Of a DNA stretch of 64,000 bases, positions 26,163-38,700 are shown piece after piece (within the stretch, counting starts at the first letter, position 1; each line of letters begins with the position of its first letter). The notes beneath the pieces are model-generated. The model made no database searches. It worked only from the letters and a program-made list of their open reading frames with translations, and was not told where the DNA came from. The stretch is from the NCBI RefSeq assembly GCF_018860155.1, contig NZ_JAHKNI010000011.1, positions 234,656 to 298,655 of the forward strand, given 5' to 3'. The DNA comes from Nocardia albiluteola. Its GTDB lineage: Bacteria; Actinomycetota; Actinomycetes; Mycobacteriales; Mycobacteriaceae. A program made the position numbers and the translations under genes.

Positions 26163-26391
26163 TTATAGATAGAGCTTGCCCTCGTCGGCGGTGCGATGCA
26201 CGGTGACGCACACTCCCACAGAGAAGACCGACCAGTCTCTTTAGATCGGTCAACCGAGCCGAGGCAGTCCCGCGACCCCGCCAGCACCGCCGTGCGCCCC
26301 CTCGCCCGCGCGCTGAGCACAACGGCGCCGGATCGAGGAGGCAGGGGCCTGGCTGGCGGGTTCGCTTGCACTCAGCACAGCTGAGGCGGTC

Positions 26392-26535
26392 TCAGATGCA
26401 CAAGGTCACGCTGCCGAAGGGGAAGCACAGGACCCCAGATCCCCCTCCGGCAGTCGTGGCTGCGGTCGATGTCGACATTGCAGGCCCGGGCAGGACCGAA
26501 CTGGCCGAAGCCACTGGCGCTGCGACAGCGCACAT
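26392..26535 (-). pseudogene. Degenerate copy of small Cys-pair peptide gene
   Basis: From ATG 26535 the frame encodes 47 residues ending GGGSGVLCFPFGSVTLCI followed directly by the stop. This ending aligns with the peptide at 52106-52303 (GGGGSLHICFPLGSFVWCI), including both cysteines and the terminal CI. Upstream residues are Ala/Ser/Pro-rich like the region after its signal-peptide core, but no hydrophobic signal core is present here, so the copy is probably decayed or incomplete. It is divergent from the NRPS gene, about 210 bases away. The preceding stretch 26163-26391 shows no gene. Confidence 0.5.
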
Positions 26536-26657
26536 CGGTACGCGGCGTTGGCCGGCCGCACGATAGCTATCGATAAACCACAAGCCTGGCTTGCGTTGCG
26601 GTATCGCAAAGGGCGAATAGCACGCCGTCAACAGCCGTTGAAAGTCTAAAAACCCAT

Positions 26658-26677
26658 TGCCCATTCAACTTTGGGCA
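26658..26677. promoter_or_regulatory. Inverted repeat in NRPS promoter region
   Basis: TGCCCA at 26658-26663 and TGGGCA at 26672-26677 are separated by 8 bases, about 70 bases before the NRPS start. It is a candidate operator; the binding protein is unknown. Confidence 0.35.
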
Positions 26678-26744
26678 CGATTATTGGCTCGGGGTGTACG
26701 CAAACGAACCGCTGTGCTTCAATTGGGTTTGGGCAGGGGTAGAT

Positions 26745-29700
26745 ATGACCGTTCAACGACAGCAACCTCATCCCGACCGGGGATTGAGCACAGATGCCGA
26801 GCCGGACATGTCAGCGATGCAGACAGTGCCGCTGTGTGCCGGGCAGCGAGGGCTGTGGCTGGCGCAGCAACTGAGTCCGGACGTGCCGGTATGCGAGGCG
26901 CTGTATATCGAGTTCCGTGGGGATTTGGACGTCGATCTGTTGCGTGCGACGACGATTCAAGCTGGCCAGGAGTTCCAGTCGGGGTATGTGCGACTGCTGG
27001 AGATCGACGGCGAGCCGTACCAGTTGTACGACCCGTCGCTGGAGTCGGCGGGGCCGGTCATCGACATGCGTGGTGAACGGGATCCGGTCGCGGCAGGCTT
27101 GCAGTGGATGCATCGCGAGTGCACCACGCCGTTGGATATGAACCGGGACCGGTTGGTCACATCGGCGATTGTGCAGGTCGGGGATCGGCATTATCTGTTG
27201 TACAGCAAGATCCACCATGTAGCGCTGGACGGCTATGCCGCGATGATGATCGTGAACCGGATGGCGGCGCTGTACACGGCGGCGGTGCAGGACCGGCCGG
27301 CAGAGCCGAACCGGGCCGCCGACCTGCGTACTCTTTACGAGGCCGACCGCAGCTATCGGGAGTCGAAGCGGTTCATCGACGACCAGGCATATTGGGTGCG
27401 CAAACTGGCCGGCGTCGGGGAAGAGTCCAGCCTGGCGGCTGGGCACGCACCTGCGCGCGCGGACAGTGTGACCGCAACCGCCGAACTGTCAACGGCGGCG
27501 GTGGGGCGGATCGATCACTGTGCGCAAGCATTGGATGCGAGTCCGGCCGCGCTGGTGATCGCCGCATTCGGATGTTATCTGGCCCGGATGACCGGCCGCG
27601 ACGACGTCCTGGTCAATATCCCCATGTCGGGTCGCACAACTGCCGTGCTGCGGCGGTCCGGGGGGATGTTTGTCAACGTCACACCGCTTCCGATCGTGGT
27701 CGGTCCGGAGGACACGGTCGCGACGCTGGTGCGGCGGGTGCAGTCCGATCTGGTAGGCACCCTGCGGCATCAGCGGTGCGGCCTCACCGATATTCGCGCG
27801 GCCACCGGATATACCGGACAAAGCGGGCAATGGCGTTTCGCGGGACCGTTGGTAAATGTCATGTATTTTCCCCAGAAGATCCAGCTCGGATCGGTGACCG
27901 GGGAATTCCATATCCTGAGTTCGGGGCCGGTCGAGGATTTGCTGATCGACCTGTATCAGACCGGTGACCCGCCGCGGACGATCCTCTACTTCTTAGCCAA
28001 TCCAAACCTCTATAACAGCCCCGAATTGTCGGCACATTGCACCGGATTTGTGGAGTTCCTCGATGCGTTCACTGCCGCCGCACCGGGCACTGATCTCGGG
28101 CAGGTCCACCCCGGCAGCGCCCGCCACGGCGCGCGGGTCCGGCACCGCCGCGAGAACCTCGCGTTCTGGCGAGCCACGCTCGCGGACCTTCCCGAGGAGC
28201 TTCGTCTGCCGTTCGACAGGCCGCGGCCGGTGGTCATGTCTCACCGAGGTGCCACTACCAGCTACACGGTGAACGCCGAGTTGATTCAGGCGCTGGAAAG
28301 GTTTGCGCAGCAACAGAGTTCATCGCTGTTCATGGTGATTCACGGTGCACTGGCGGTCCTGCTCGCCCGGTTGAGCGGTAGCACCGACATCCCGATCGGC
28401 ACACCGATCGCCGGGCGCGGCGCAGCCGCACTCGACGACGTGATCGGCATGTTCGTCAACACCCTGGTGCTGCGGACCGGCATCGACCTCGACGAATCGT
28501 TCACCAACCTGCTCGACCGGATCAGGCAAGTCGACCTGGACGCCTTCGAACACGCCGATGTTCCGTTCGAGCAATTGGTGGATCAACTCGATGTGCAACG
28601 ATCCCAGTCCCGGCACCCGCTGTTCCAAGTGCTGCTGGCGTTCCAGAATCTGCAACGAGTGGAGCTCGAACTGCCCGGTTTGGCGGTGTCAGTCGTCGAC
28701 CTGCCCACCGAGATGTCTCACTTCGATCTGCAGTTCATACTGTCGGACGACCGTGACAGCGGCGATGTGACGGTATCGGTCACCTATGCCACGGATCTGT
28801 TCGACGCGACGACCATCGATTCTCTCGTGCACCGGTGGTTCCGGATACTCGAATCGGTCGCCACCGATCCCACCGTCGCGGTCGGCGCGATCGAGGTACT
28901 CGAACCCACCGAACGAATCGATCTGCTGACACGCTCCGGCGCGCCCACGGCAGCGCCAACCACCCTGGCCGACCTACTGACTAACGCAGCCGTACAGAAT
29001 CCCGACGCCACAGCAATCGTCTCCGACGGGCAACAGCTGAGCTACCGAGAACTCGATGAGCGTTCGAACCGACTGGCCCGACTACTCATCCAGCGAGGTA
29101 TCGGCCCGGAAGACATTGTCGCGATCGGCATTCCACGCTCCCCCGAGTCCGTACTCGCAATTTGGGCAGTCGCCAAGTCGGGAGCCGCCTTCCTGCCGAT
29201 CGACCCGACCTACCCCACCGAACGCATCACCCACATGACGACCGATTCCAAAGCAGCCATCGGCCTGACCGTGCCATCCGTGCGAGCACAACTCCCCGAC
29301 AGCATCGACTGGCTGACACCCGACAACCTCGACAAGGACTTCGGTGCCCAGGCGATCTCCGATCTCGAGCGCACAACCCCGCTCCGGCCGCAGCATCCGG
29401 CCTACCTGATCTACACCTCGGGCTCCACGGGTGTGCCGAAGGCCGTGACCGTGACGCATGCCGGGGTAGCCGCGCTCGGTTCCGAACAGCGGGAACGCTA
29501 TGCGGTGACCGCGGTTTCGCGGACCCTGTATTTCGCGTCGCCGAGCTTCGATGCCTCGGTCTGGGAGTTGCTGCTTGCGGTGGGTTCCGGCGCCACGATG
29601 GTGATCGTCGCGCCCGGCATCTACGGCGGCGCGGAGCTGGCTGAGCTGCTGCGCCGCGAGCGGGTGACCCACGCCGTGATCACGCCGGCAGCGTTGACTT

Positions 29701-32700
29701 CGGTGGATCCGGACGGGCTCGACAACCTGCGGGTCGTCGTTTCTGCCGGTGATGCTTGCCCGCCGGAGCTGGTGCGACGCTGGGTGGGCGACGGTCGTGA
29801 GTTCTTCAATGCTTACGGTCCGACCGAGGCCACGATCATGACGAACCACAGCGCTCCGTTGGTGGCGGGTGAGTTGGTAACGATCGGCGGCCCGATTCGC
29901 GGCTTCTCAGAATGGGTGTTGGATCAGCGGCTGCAACCCGTACCGGCCGGTGTAGCGGGTGAGTTGTATATCGCGGGTGCTGCACTGGCCCGCGGATATC
30001 ATCGCCGGGCAGCTGTGACGGCCGGGAGTTTCGTGGCGTGTCCCTGGAGACCGGGTGACCGGATGTACCGTACGGGAGATATGGTTCGGTGGACGCCCGA
30101 CAGGGCAGTCCAGCATCTCGGCCGTCTCGACTTCCAAGTCAAAATCCGCGGCCTACGCATCGAACTCGGTGAAGTCGATGCGACCCTCGCCGCCCACGAG
30201 ACCGTCGGTTTCGCCACCACCATCAGCCACCGCAACGATTCCGGCACCGAGTCACTGGTTTCGTATGTCGTTGCCGCACCGGATCACTCGATCGATACCG
30301 CAACCCTGACCGAACACCTCACCCACCGGCTACCGTCCTACATGGTCCCCTCCTCGATCATGGTGCTGGACCACATCCCATTGACACCGGCAGGCAAACT
30401 CGACCGCAAAGCACTACCGAAACCAGTACACACCGACCACAAGCCGTTCCGAGCGCCCGAGACACCGACAGAACACACGATCGCTCGAGTGTTCACCGAT
30501 GTGCTGGGTATCGACACGATCGGTCTCGATGATTCGTTCTTCGCCCTCGGCGGAGACAGTTTGGTCGCGACCCGGGTTGCGACGCGACTCGGGGCCGCGC
30601 TGGACACCGAGGTTCCGGTGCGGCTGTTGTTCGAGGCGCCCACGGTGGCGGCGCTCGCAGCCTATGTAGAGCAGCATGCCGGTCAGGGGCGACAACGCCC
30701 ACCATTGATCGCGGGACCGCGTCCCGAGCTCGTGCCGTTGGCACCGGCCCAACAACGGATGTGGTTCCTCAATCAGTACGAACCCGGCTCGGGGGCATAC
30801 AACATGCCGATCGCCATTCGGCTGCGCGGCGAGGTGAATGTCGATGCCCTGGGACTGGCCATGGTCGACGTGCTACGCCGACACGAGTCTTTGCGAACGC
30901 GGTACCCGGACCATGACGGAATACTGATCCAGCTGATCGAATCCGTCGACGACATCGACCAGGAACTGACTCCGGTGCCGGTTCTGTCGAGCCAATTGAT
31001 CGCAACGGTAACCGAATTCATCAGCGAGGGTTTCGACGTGAGCACCCAGGTGCCGGTGCGTGCCCGATTGTTCCGCGTGGTCGGCAGCGAGGAATCGGAA
31101 TATGTGCTGGCTGTCGTGGTGCATCACATCGCCGCGGACGGCTTCTCCATGACACCCCTGGCCCGCGACGTGACAACTGCGTACACCGCACGGATTCGCG
31201 GTGAAGTCCCGTCGTGGACACCACTGGCCGTCCAGTACGCGGACTACGCACTATGGCAACGAGCTACCCTCGGCTCGCCCGACGACCCGGAATCGTTGTG
31301 CGCCCGGCAGATCCGATACTGGACCGAAACTCTGGACGGAGTTCCCGAGGAGCTTTCTCTGCCGTTCGATAGGCCGCGGCCGGTGGTGATGTCTCACCGA
31401 GGTGCCACTACCAGCTACACGGTGAACGCCGAGTTGATTCAGGCGCTGGAAAGGTTTGCGCGGCAGCAGAGTTCATCGCTGTTCATGGTGATCCACGGTG
31501 CGCTGGCGGTCCTGCTCGCCCGGTTGAGCGGTAGCACCGATGTTCCGATCGGCACACCGATCGCCGGGCGCGGCGCCGCCGCACTCGACGAGGTGATCGG
31601 CATGTTCGTCAACACCCTGGTGCTGCGGACCGACATCGACCTCGACGAATCGTTCACCGACCTGCTCAGCCGGGTCAGGCAGGTCGACCTGGACGCCTTC
31701 GAACACGCCGATGTTCCGTTCGAGCAATTGGTGGATCAACTCGATGTGCAGCGATCCCAGTCCCGGCACCCGTTGTTCCAGGTGCTGCTGGCGTTCCAGA
31801 ATCTGCAACGAGTGGAGCTCGAACTGCCCGGCCTGGTGGTGTCGGTGGTCGACCTACCCGCCGAGATGTCTCGCTTCGACTTGGCATTCGTGTTGTCGGA
31901 CAGCGGTGACAGCGACGGTATGACGGTGTCGGTCACCTATGCCACGGATCTGTTCGACACGACGACCATCGATTCTCTCGTGCACCGATGGATCCGGGTG
32001 TTGGAGTCGGTTGCCGCCGATCCCTTGGTTTCGGTCGGAACGATCGAGGTGCTCGAACCCGCCGAACGAGCCGATCTGCTGACACGCTCCGGTGCACCCA
32101 CCGTGGCGCCCACCACCCTGGCCGAGCTGTTGGCCACGGCGGCCGGGCGGGATCCCGACGCCACGGCGATCGTGTTCGGCGGGCAGCGGCTGAGCTACCG
32201 GGAGTTGGATGAGCGTTCGAACCGATTGGCGCGGCAACTCATCCGACGAGGCATCGGCCCGGAAGACATTGTCGCGATCGGCATTCCACGCTCTCCCGAG
32301 TCCGTACTCGCAATATGGGCAGTCGCCAAGTCGGGAGCCGCCTTCCTGCCGATCGACCCGACCTACCCCACCGAACGCATCACCCACATGACGACCGATT
32401 CCAAAGCAGCCATCGGCCTGACCGTGCCATCCGTGCGAGCACAACTCCCCGACAGCATCGACTGGCTGACACCCGACAACCTCGACAAGACCGATAACCG
32501 TCCCATCACCGACAGCGACCGGGTACGTCCGCTGCGTGTCGATAATGTCGCCTACGTCATCTACACCTCCGGATCGACCGGGTTGCCCAAAGGCGTCACG
32601 GTCACCCACCAGGGACTGGGCAACTGTGCCACCGAGGACCGGGATGCCATGGATGTTGAATCAAATTCTCGTACTTTGCATTTGGCTTCGCCAAGCTTCG

Positions 32701-35700
32701 ATGTGTCGGTGCAGGAATTGCTTTTGGCGCTGTGCGCGGGCGCGACTATGGTCATCGCGCCCAGCGACGCATATGGTGGCGACGAACTCGGCGAACTGCT
32801 CGACCGCGAGCATGTCAGCCACGCCTACATCACACCTTCCGCGTTGTCCACCATCGACCACACCCATTGGCCGCTACCAGATTTGGGACATCTGGTAGTC
32901 GGCGGCGAGGACTCCGGCACCGAGTTGGTCCAGCGCTGGGGCGGCAGTCGCAACATGTTCGATGCTTACGGTCCGACCGAGGCCACGATCATGACGAACC
33001 ATGGCACTCCGTTGGTGGCGGGCAAGTCGATTACGGTCGGCGGCCCGATTCGCGGTGTCCGGGAATGGGTGTTGGATCAACGGCTGCAACCGGTGCCGGT
33101 CGGTATGGCGGGTGAGTTGTATATCGCGGGTGCTGCACTGGCCCGCGGATACCATCGCCGGACAGCTGTGACAGCCGAGCGTTTCGTGGCATGTCCCTGG
33201 AAACCCGGTGACCGGATGTACCGTACGGGCGATATGGTTCGGTGGACGCCCAACGGAGCCGTCCAGCACCTCGGCCGTTCCGACTTCCAAGTCAAAATCC
33301 GCGGCCAACGCATCGAACTCGGTGAGATCGACACGACCCTCGCCGCCCATGAGAGCGTCGGTTTCGCTATCACAATCGGCCACCGCAGCGATTCCGGCAC
33401 CGACTCGTTGGCTTCGTATGTCGTTGCCGCACAGGATCACTCGATCGATACCGCAACCCTGACCGAACACCTCACCCACCGATTACCGTCCTATATGGTT
33501 CCGTCCTCGATCATGGTGCTGGACCACATCCCCTTGACACCGGTAGGCAAACTCGACCGCAAAGCACTACCAAAACCGGTACACACCGACCACAAGCCGT
33601 TCCGAGCGCCCGAGACACCGACAGAACACACGATCACTCGAGTATTCACCGATGTGCTGGGTATCGATACGATCGGTCTCGACGACTCGTTCTTCGCCCT
33701 CGGCGGAGACAGCATCATGTCGATCCAGTTGGTGACTCGAGCCAGAGCAGCAGGTGTCCTGTTCTCCCCGCGCGATGTGTTCGAGTGTAGAACGGTCGCC
33801 GGGCTGGCACAGGTCGCGATCCGCGATACCGCCGCGGCGACCGCCCTTGCGGCCGAACTGCCCGGCGGAGGTGTAGGGCCGATACCGCTGACGCCGATCA
33901 TGCGTTGGCTGCTCGAGCGGGCGGAGTCGGGGTTCGGCCGCTTCTCGCAGGCAATGATGCTGGGTCTGCCGGCGGAGATCGACGGGCAGCGGCTGGCGGA
34001 CACGGTGCAGGCGATACTCGATCGGCACGACATGCTGCGCGCACGGCTGCGGCCGGACGCCGATGGGCAGTGGAGTTGGGAGGTGCTGCCGGTCGGAACG
34101 GTTCGCGCCGACGACGTCATCCACCGGGTGGCGAACGCGGGCGGGCTGGGAAGCGTCGAGCTCCGTGCGTTGGCGGCGGCGGAGCTGGATGCCGCCGCGG
34201 ACCGGCTCGATCCGGGCGCGGGGATCGTGGTGCAGGCGGTCTGGTTCGACCCAGCGGACGCGGCGGAACCGGGCAGGGTACTGGTGCTGGTGCATCATTC
34301 GGCGATCGACGGGGTTTCCTGGCGGGTGCTGGTGCCGGATCTCGCGATCGCGTGGGCGCGGCTCGAATCCGGACAACCACCCGACCTTGCCCCGGTCGGA
34401 ACCTCGATGCGCAGGTGGGCGCATGGTCTGGTCGAGGCAGCCCAGCGCCCGGAGCGTGCCGCCGAACTCGAGTTGTGGCAAGCGATGGCCATCGGTGACG
34501 ATCCGGTGATCGGCTCGCGGCCCCTCGACCCCGCGATCGATGTCGCCGCCACTGCCCGCACGATCGAGGTCGGAGTGTCTCCCGAGGTGACCGAGGCGCT
34601 GCTGACCGACGTCCCCTCGAAATTCCGGGGCAGTGTGGGCGACGGGCTGTTGGCCGCGCTGGCGGTGGCGGTGACGAAGTGGCGGCGCGAGCACGCGACG
34701 GAGGCCACAGACCACCCGCTCGCAGACATGGTGATCGACCTGGAAGGGCACGGCCGCGAGGAGGACGTTGTCCCAGGTTCGGATCTGACCCGGACGGTCG
34801 GCTGGTTCTCCACAAGTTTTCCGATCCGGGTGGATCTGTCGGGCATCGATCTCGACGACGCGTACGCGGGTGGGCCCGCTATGGGGGCAGCGGTCAAGTC
34901 CGTCAAGGAACAGCTCCTCGCCGTCCCCGACCACGGGATCGGCTACGGCTTGTTGCGGTATCTCAACGAGGACACCGGCCCGATACTGCGGCCTCTGCCG
35001 ACGCCGCAGATCGGGTTCAACTACCTCGGCCGCGTCTCCTCGGGGATTCCCGAAGGAATGGCGGCGGTCGGATGGATGCCGGTGGACGGCGGCGGTGACC
35101 TCGGCGGTGCCGAACTTGCCGGTGCACGGAATCCGGATATGCCGGTGTCTGCGGTGCTCGATATCAATGCCCTCACCCTCGACGACGCGGGCCGGCCGCG
35201 ACTACGAGCGATCTGGTCGTATCCCGCCGGGGTGCTCACGGCCGACGAGGTCCGCGAAGTGGCGGAGTCGTGGTGCCGGGCATTGACTGCGCTGGCGACC
35301 CATACCCGCCACTCCGGGAGCGGGGGACGGACGCCCTCGGATCTGGATCTGGTCAGGCTCGGGCAGTCCGAGATCGAGCGACTCGAGGACAGGTATCCGG
35401 CGTTGAGCGACGTCTGGCCACTGACTCCGTTGCAGGAGGGGTTGCTGTTCCATGCGCTGGTCTCCGAGGAGTCGGTCGACGCCTACGTGATGCAGCTGGT
35501 CCTCGAGTTGCGCGGGCACGTCGATCCGCGGCGGCTGCGCCGAGCCGGGCAGGTGCTGCTCGACCGGCATGCGAATCTGCGCACCGCGTTCGTCACCGAC
35601 ATCGGCGCCGCACCGGTGCAGGTGGTCCACGAACATGTCGAGGCTCCATGGTCGGAGCTCGACCTGTCCGGGCTGGACAACAATGCACGGCATCGCGAGT

Positions 35701-38700
35701 GGGAGCAACTCATGGCCGCGGACCGCGCGACCCGATTCGACCCGGCTCGTGCCCCGCTGATGCGCTGGATGCTGGTCACGACGGGGCCGGAGCACCACCG
35801 GCTGGTGCTGACCAATCATCACCTGCTGCTCGACGGCTGGTCGACGCCGCTGCTGCTGCAGGAGCTGCTGGTGCTCTACGCCACCGACGGCGACGCCGCG
35901 ATGTTGCCTCGAGTGCGCCCCTATCGGGACTTCCTGGCGTGGATCGCCGGGCAGGACCCAGCCGCGGCGCTGGACACCTGGGCCCGCGTGTTCGACGGCG
36001 CCGACGAGCCGACCCTGGTGGCTGCGGACGATCCTCGCCGTCGATACACCGAATCACGTGAGGTGGTCGGCGAACTGACCGAGGCGCAGACCGCGGCGCT
36101 GACCGGTCTCGCGCGGTCCCGTGGAGTCACCCTCAACACCGTGCTCCAGACGGCGTGGGCGATCGTGTTGGGCGGGTTGACGTCCCGAGCGGACGTGACG
36201 TTCGGTAGCACAGTCTCCGGACGGTTCCCGCAGCTCGCGGGCGTCGAATCGATGATCGGGTTATTCATCAACACGCTGCCGGTGCGCGTCCGTCTCGACA
36301 CCACCGAGAGCCTGGGGCAACTGCTCGACCGAATCCAGGCGGAGCAGGTCACGCTGCTCGATCACCAGTTCGTGGGTCTGACCGATATCCAGCGGGTGGC
36401 CGGGCCGGGGGGCGTGTTCGACACGATGACGGTGTTCGAGTCCTATCCGGTCGATCGCTTCGGGCTGACGGCGGACACCGATATCGCCGGCGTGCGGCTG
36501 GTCGACGTGTACGGCACCGACGCAGCGCACTATCCGCTGGGAGTGGTCGCGCATGTCGACACGCGACTGCACCTGAAAATCAAGTACCTGCCCGAACTCT
36601 TCGACCACGACACGATGGAGGCGACCCTGCGGCGGGTCCTGCACGTGATCGGCGTCGTGACCACCGACCCTGATCTGCCGCTGGCCCGGCTGAATCTGCT
36701 CTCCCCGGCCGAATATCGGGAGTTGACGTCGGTGTCGGGCGATCCGGCTGTGCCAGGGCGAGTGTTTCCGGAGCTGTTGGCGGCGGCGGTGGAGAGGAAT
36801 CCGGGGGCGGCCGCGGTGGTGTACGGGGATCGGCGGTGGACGTACGGCGAGCTGGATGCCGAGTCGAATCGGTTGGCGCGACTGTTGATCCGTCGGGGTG
36901 TGGGGCCGGAGGCGACCGTTGCGGTGGGGTTGCCGCGGTCGGTCGAGTCGGTGCTGGCGGTATGGGCGGTGGCCAAGTCGGGGGCAGCGTCCGTACCGAT
37001 CGATCCCACCTACCCCGCCGACCGGATCACGTTCATGCTGACCGATTCCGGTGCGCGGGTCGGTATCACGGCGTCGACGGTAGCGGCAGAGCTGCCCGGC
37101 ACGATCGACTGGCTCGTACTCGACGCCCCCGAGCTACGAGCCGATCTCAGCGCCACCTCCGTGGCCGCCATCACGCCGGCTGAACGGAAGGTACCGCTAC
37201 ACGTGGCTCACCCGGTGTACGTCATGTACACCTCCGGCTCCACCGGGCGCCCCAAGGGTGTGATCGTCACCCATGCCGGACTGGCGAACTTCGCTGCCGA
37301 GCAACGTGACCGGTACGCGGTGGTGCCCTCGGCGCGGATCCTGCACTTCGCGTCGCCGAGCTTCGACGCGGCCGTGCTCGAACAGTTGATGGCGATCGAG
37401 GCCACAGCGACACTGGTGATCGCACCGACAACCCTGTATGGCGGAGAAGAGCTGCGGCACTTGTTGATCGAGCAGTCGGTGTCGCATGCTTTCATCACCC
37501 CGTCAGCGCTGGCGTCGATCGACCGGACAGGTTTGGATGGCCTGCGGGTGCTCGTCGCCGGTGGCGAAGCCTGCCCGCAGGGATTGGTCGGACGGTGGGC
37601 GCCGGGCCGAGCGTTCCACAACGGATATGGTCCGACCGAGACCACGATCATGACGAATATCAGTGCGGCGCTGGATCCGTCGGCGGCGGTGACGATCGGC
37701 GGGCCGATCCGTGGGGTCGGGCAGGTTGTGCTCGACGCGTGGTTGCGGCCGGTACCGGTCGGGGTTGAGGGGGAGTTGTATCTCGCGGGTCCGGGTCTGG
37801 CTCGCGGTTACCACAACCGGATGGATCTGACGGCGTCACGATTCGTCGCCGATCCGTTCGCACGCCCGGGACAACGCATGTACCGGACCGGGGACCTGGT
37901 GCGCTGGCGGCGGCAACCGGAAGGGGGCCTGACCCTCGACTATGTCGGCCGGACGGATTTCCAGGTCAAGATACGTGGTTTCCGCATCGAGCTCGGCGAG
38001 GTCGAATCGGGTCTGCTGGCCTGCGCGGGGGTGGCCCGCGCGGTAGCGACCGTGCACCGGAGCTCCGCCACCGGCGATCGGTTGGTCGGGTACGTGGTGC
38101 CCGAGCCCGGCGCCCACCTCGAGCCGGCTGCGGTCCTCGCGTCGGCCGGGCAGCGGCTGGCCCCGCATATGGTGCCCGCGACCGTGGTGATAGTGGACGC
38201 GCTGCCGATGACGGAGAACGGCAAACTCGACCGCACCGCGCTGCCCGAGCCCGACTTCAGCACGGGCCGAACCGAATTCCGGGCGCCGGTCACCGATGTG
38301 GAGACCACGTTGGCGGGACTGTTCGCCGAGGTACTGGGTCTCGACAGGGTCGGTCTCGATGATTCGTTCTTCGCCCTGGGCGGAGACAGCATCATGTCGA
38401 TCCAGTTGGTGACCGGCGCCAAGACGGCGGGCCTGGTGTTCTCCGTGCGCGAGGTGTTCGAGCATAGAACGGTCGCCGGGCTGGCTCGGATCGCCGACCG
38501 CGAGAGCGCCGCGGCGGCCCCTCTTCCGGCAGAACTGCCCGGCGGGGGTGTGGGGTCGATGCCGCTGACGCCGATCATGTGCTGGATGTTCGAGCGTGGC
38601 GGATTCGACCGACTTTGCCAATGGGTGATGCTCACGCTGCCGGACGGCATCGACAGCACCGGGATCGCGGCGACCCTACAAGCGGTGATCGATCACCACG

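Noticed and set aside
26366..26566. Plus-strand frame opposite the degenerate peptide copy
   Set aside because: No ribosome binding site or signal peptide, and the opposite strand encodes the conserved CFPxGSxxxCI ending, which explains the region better.
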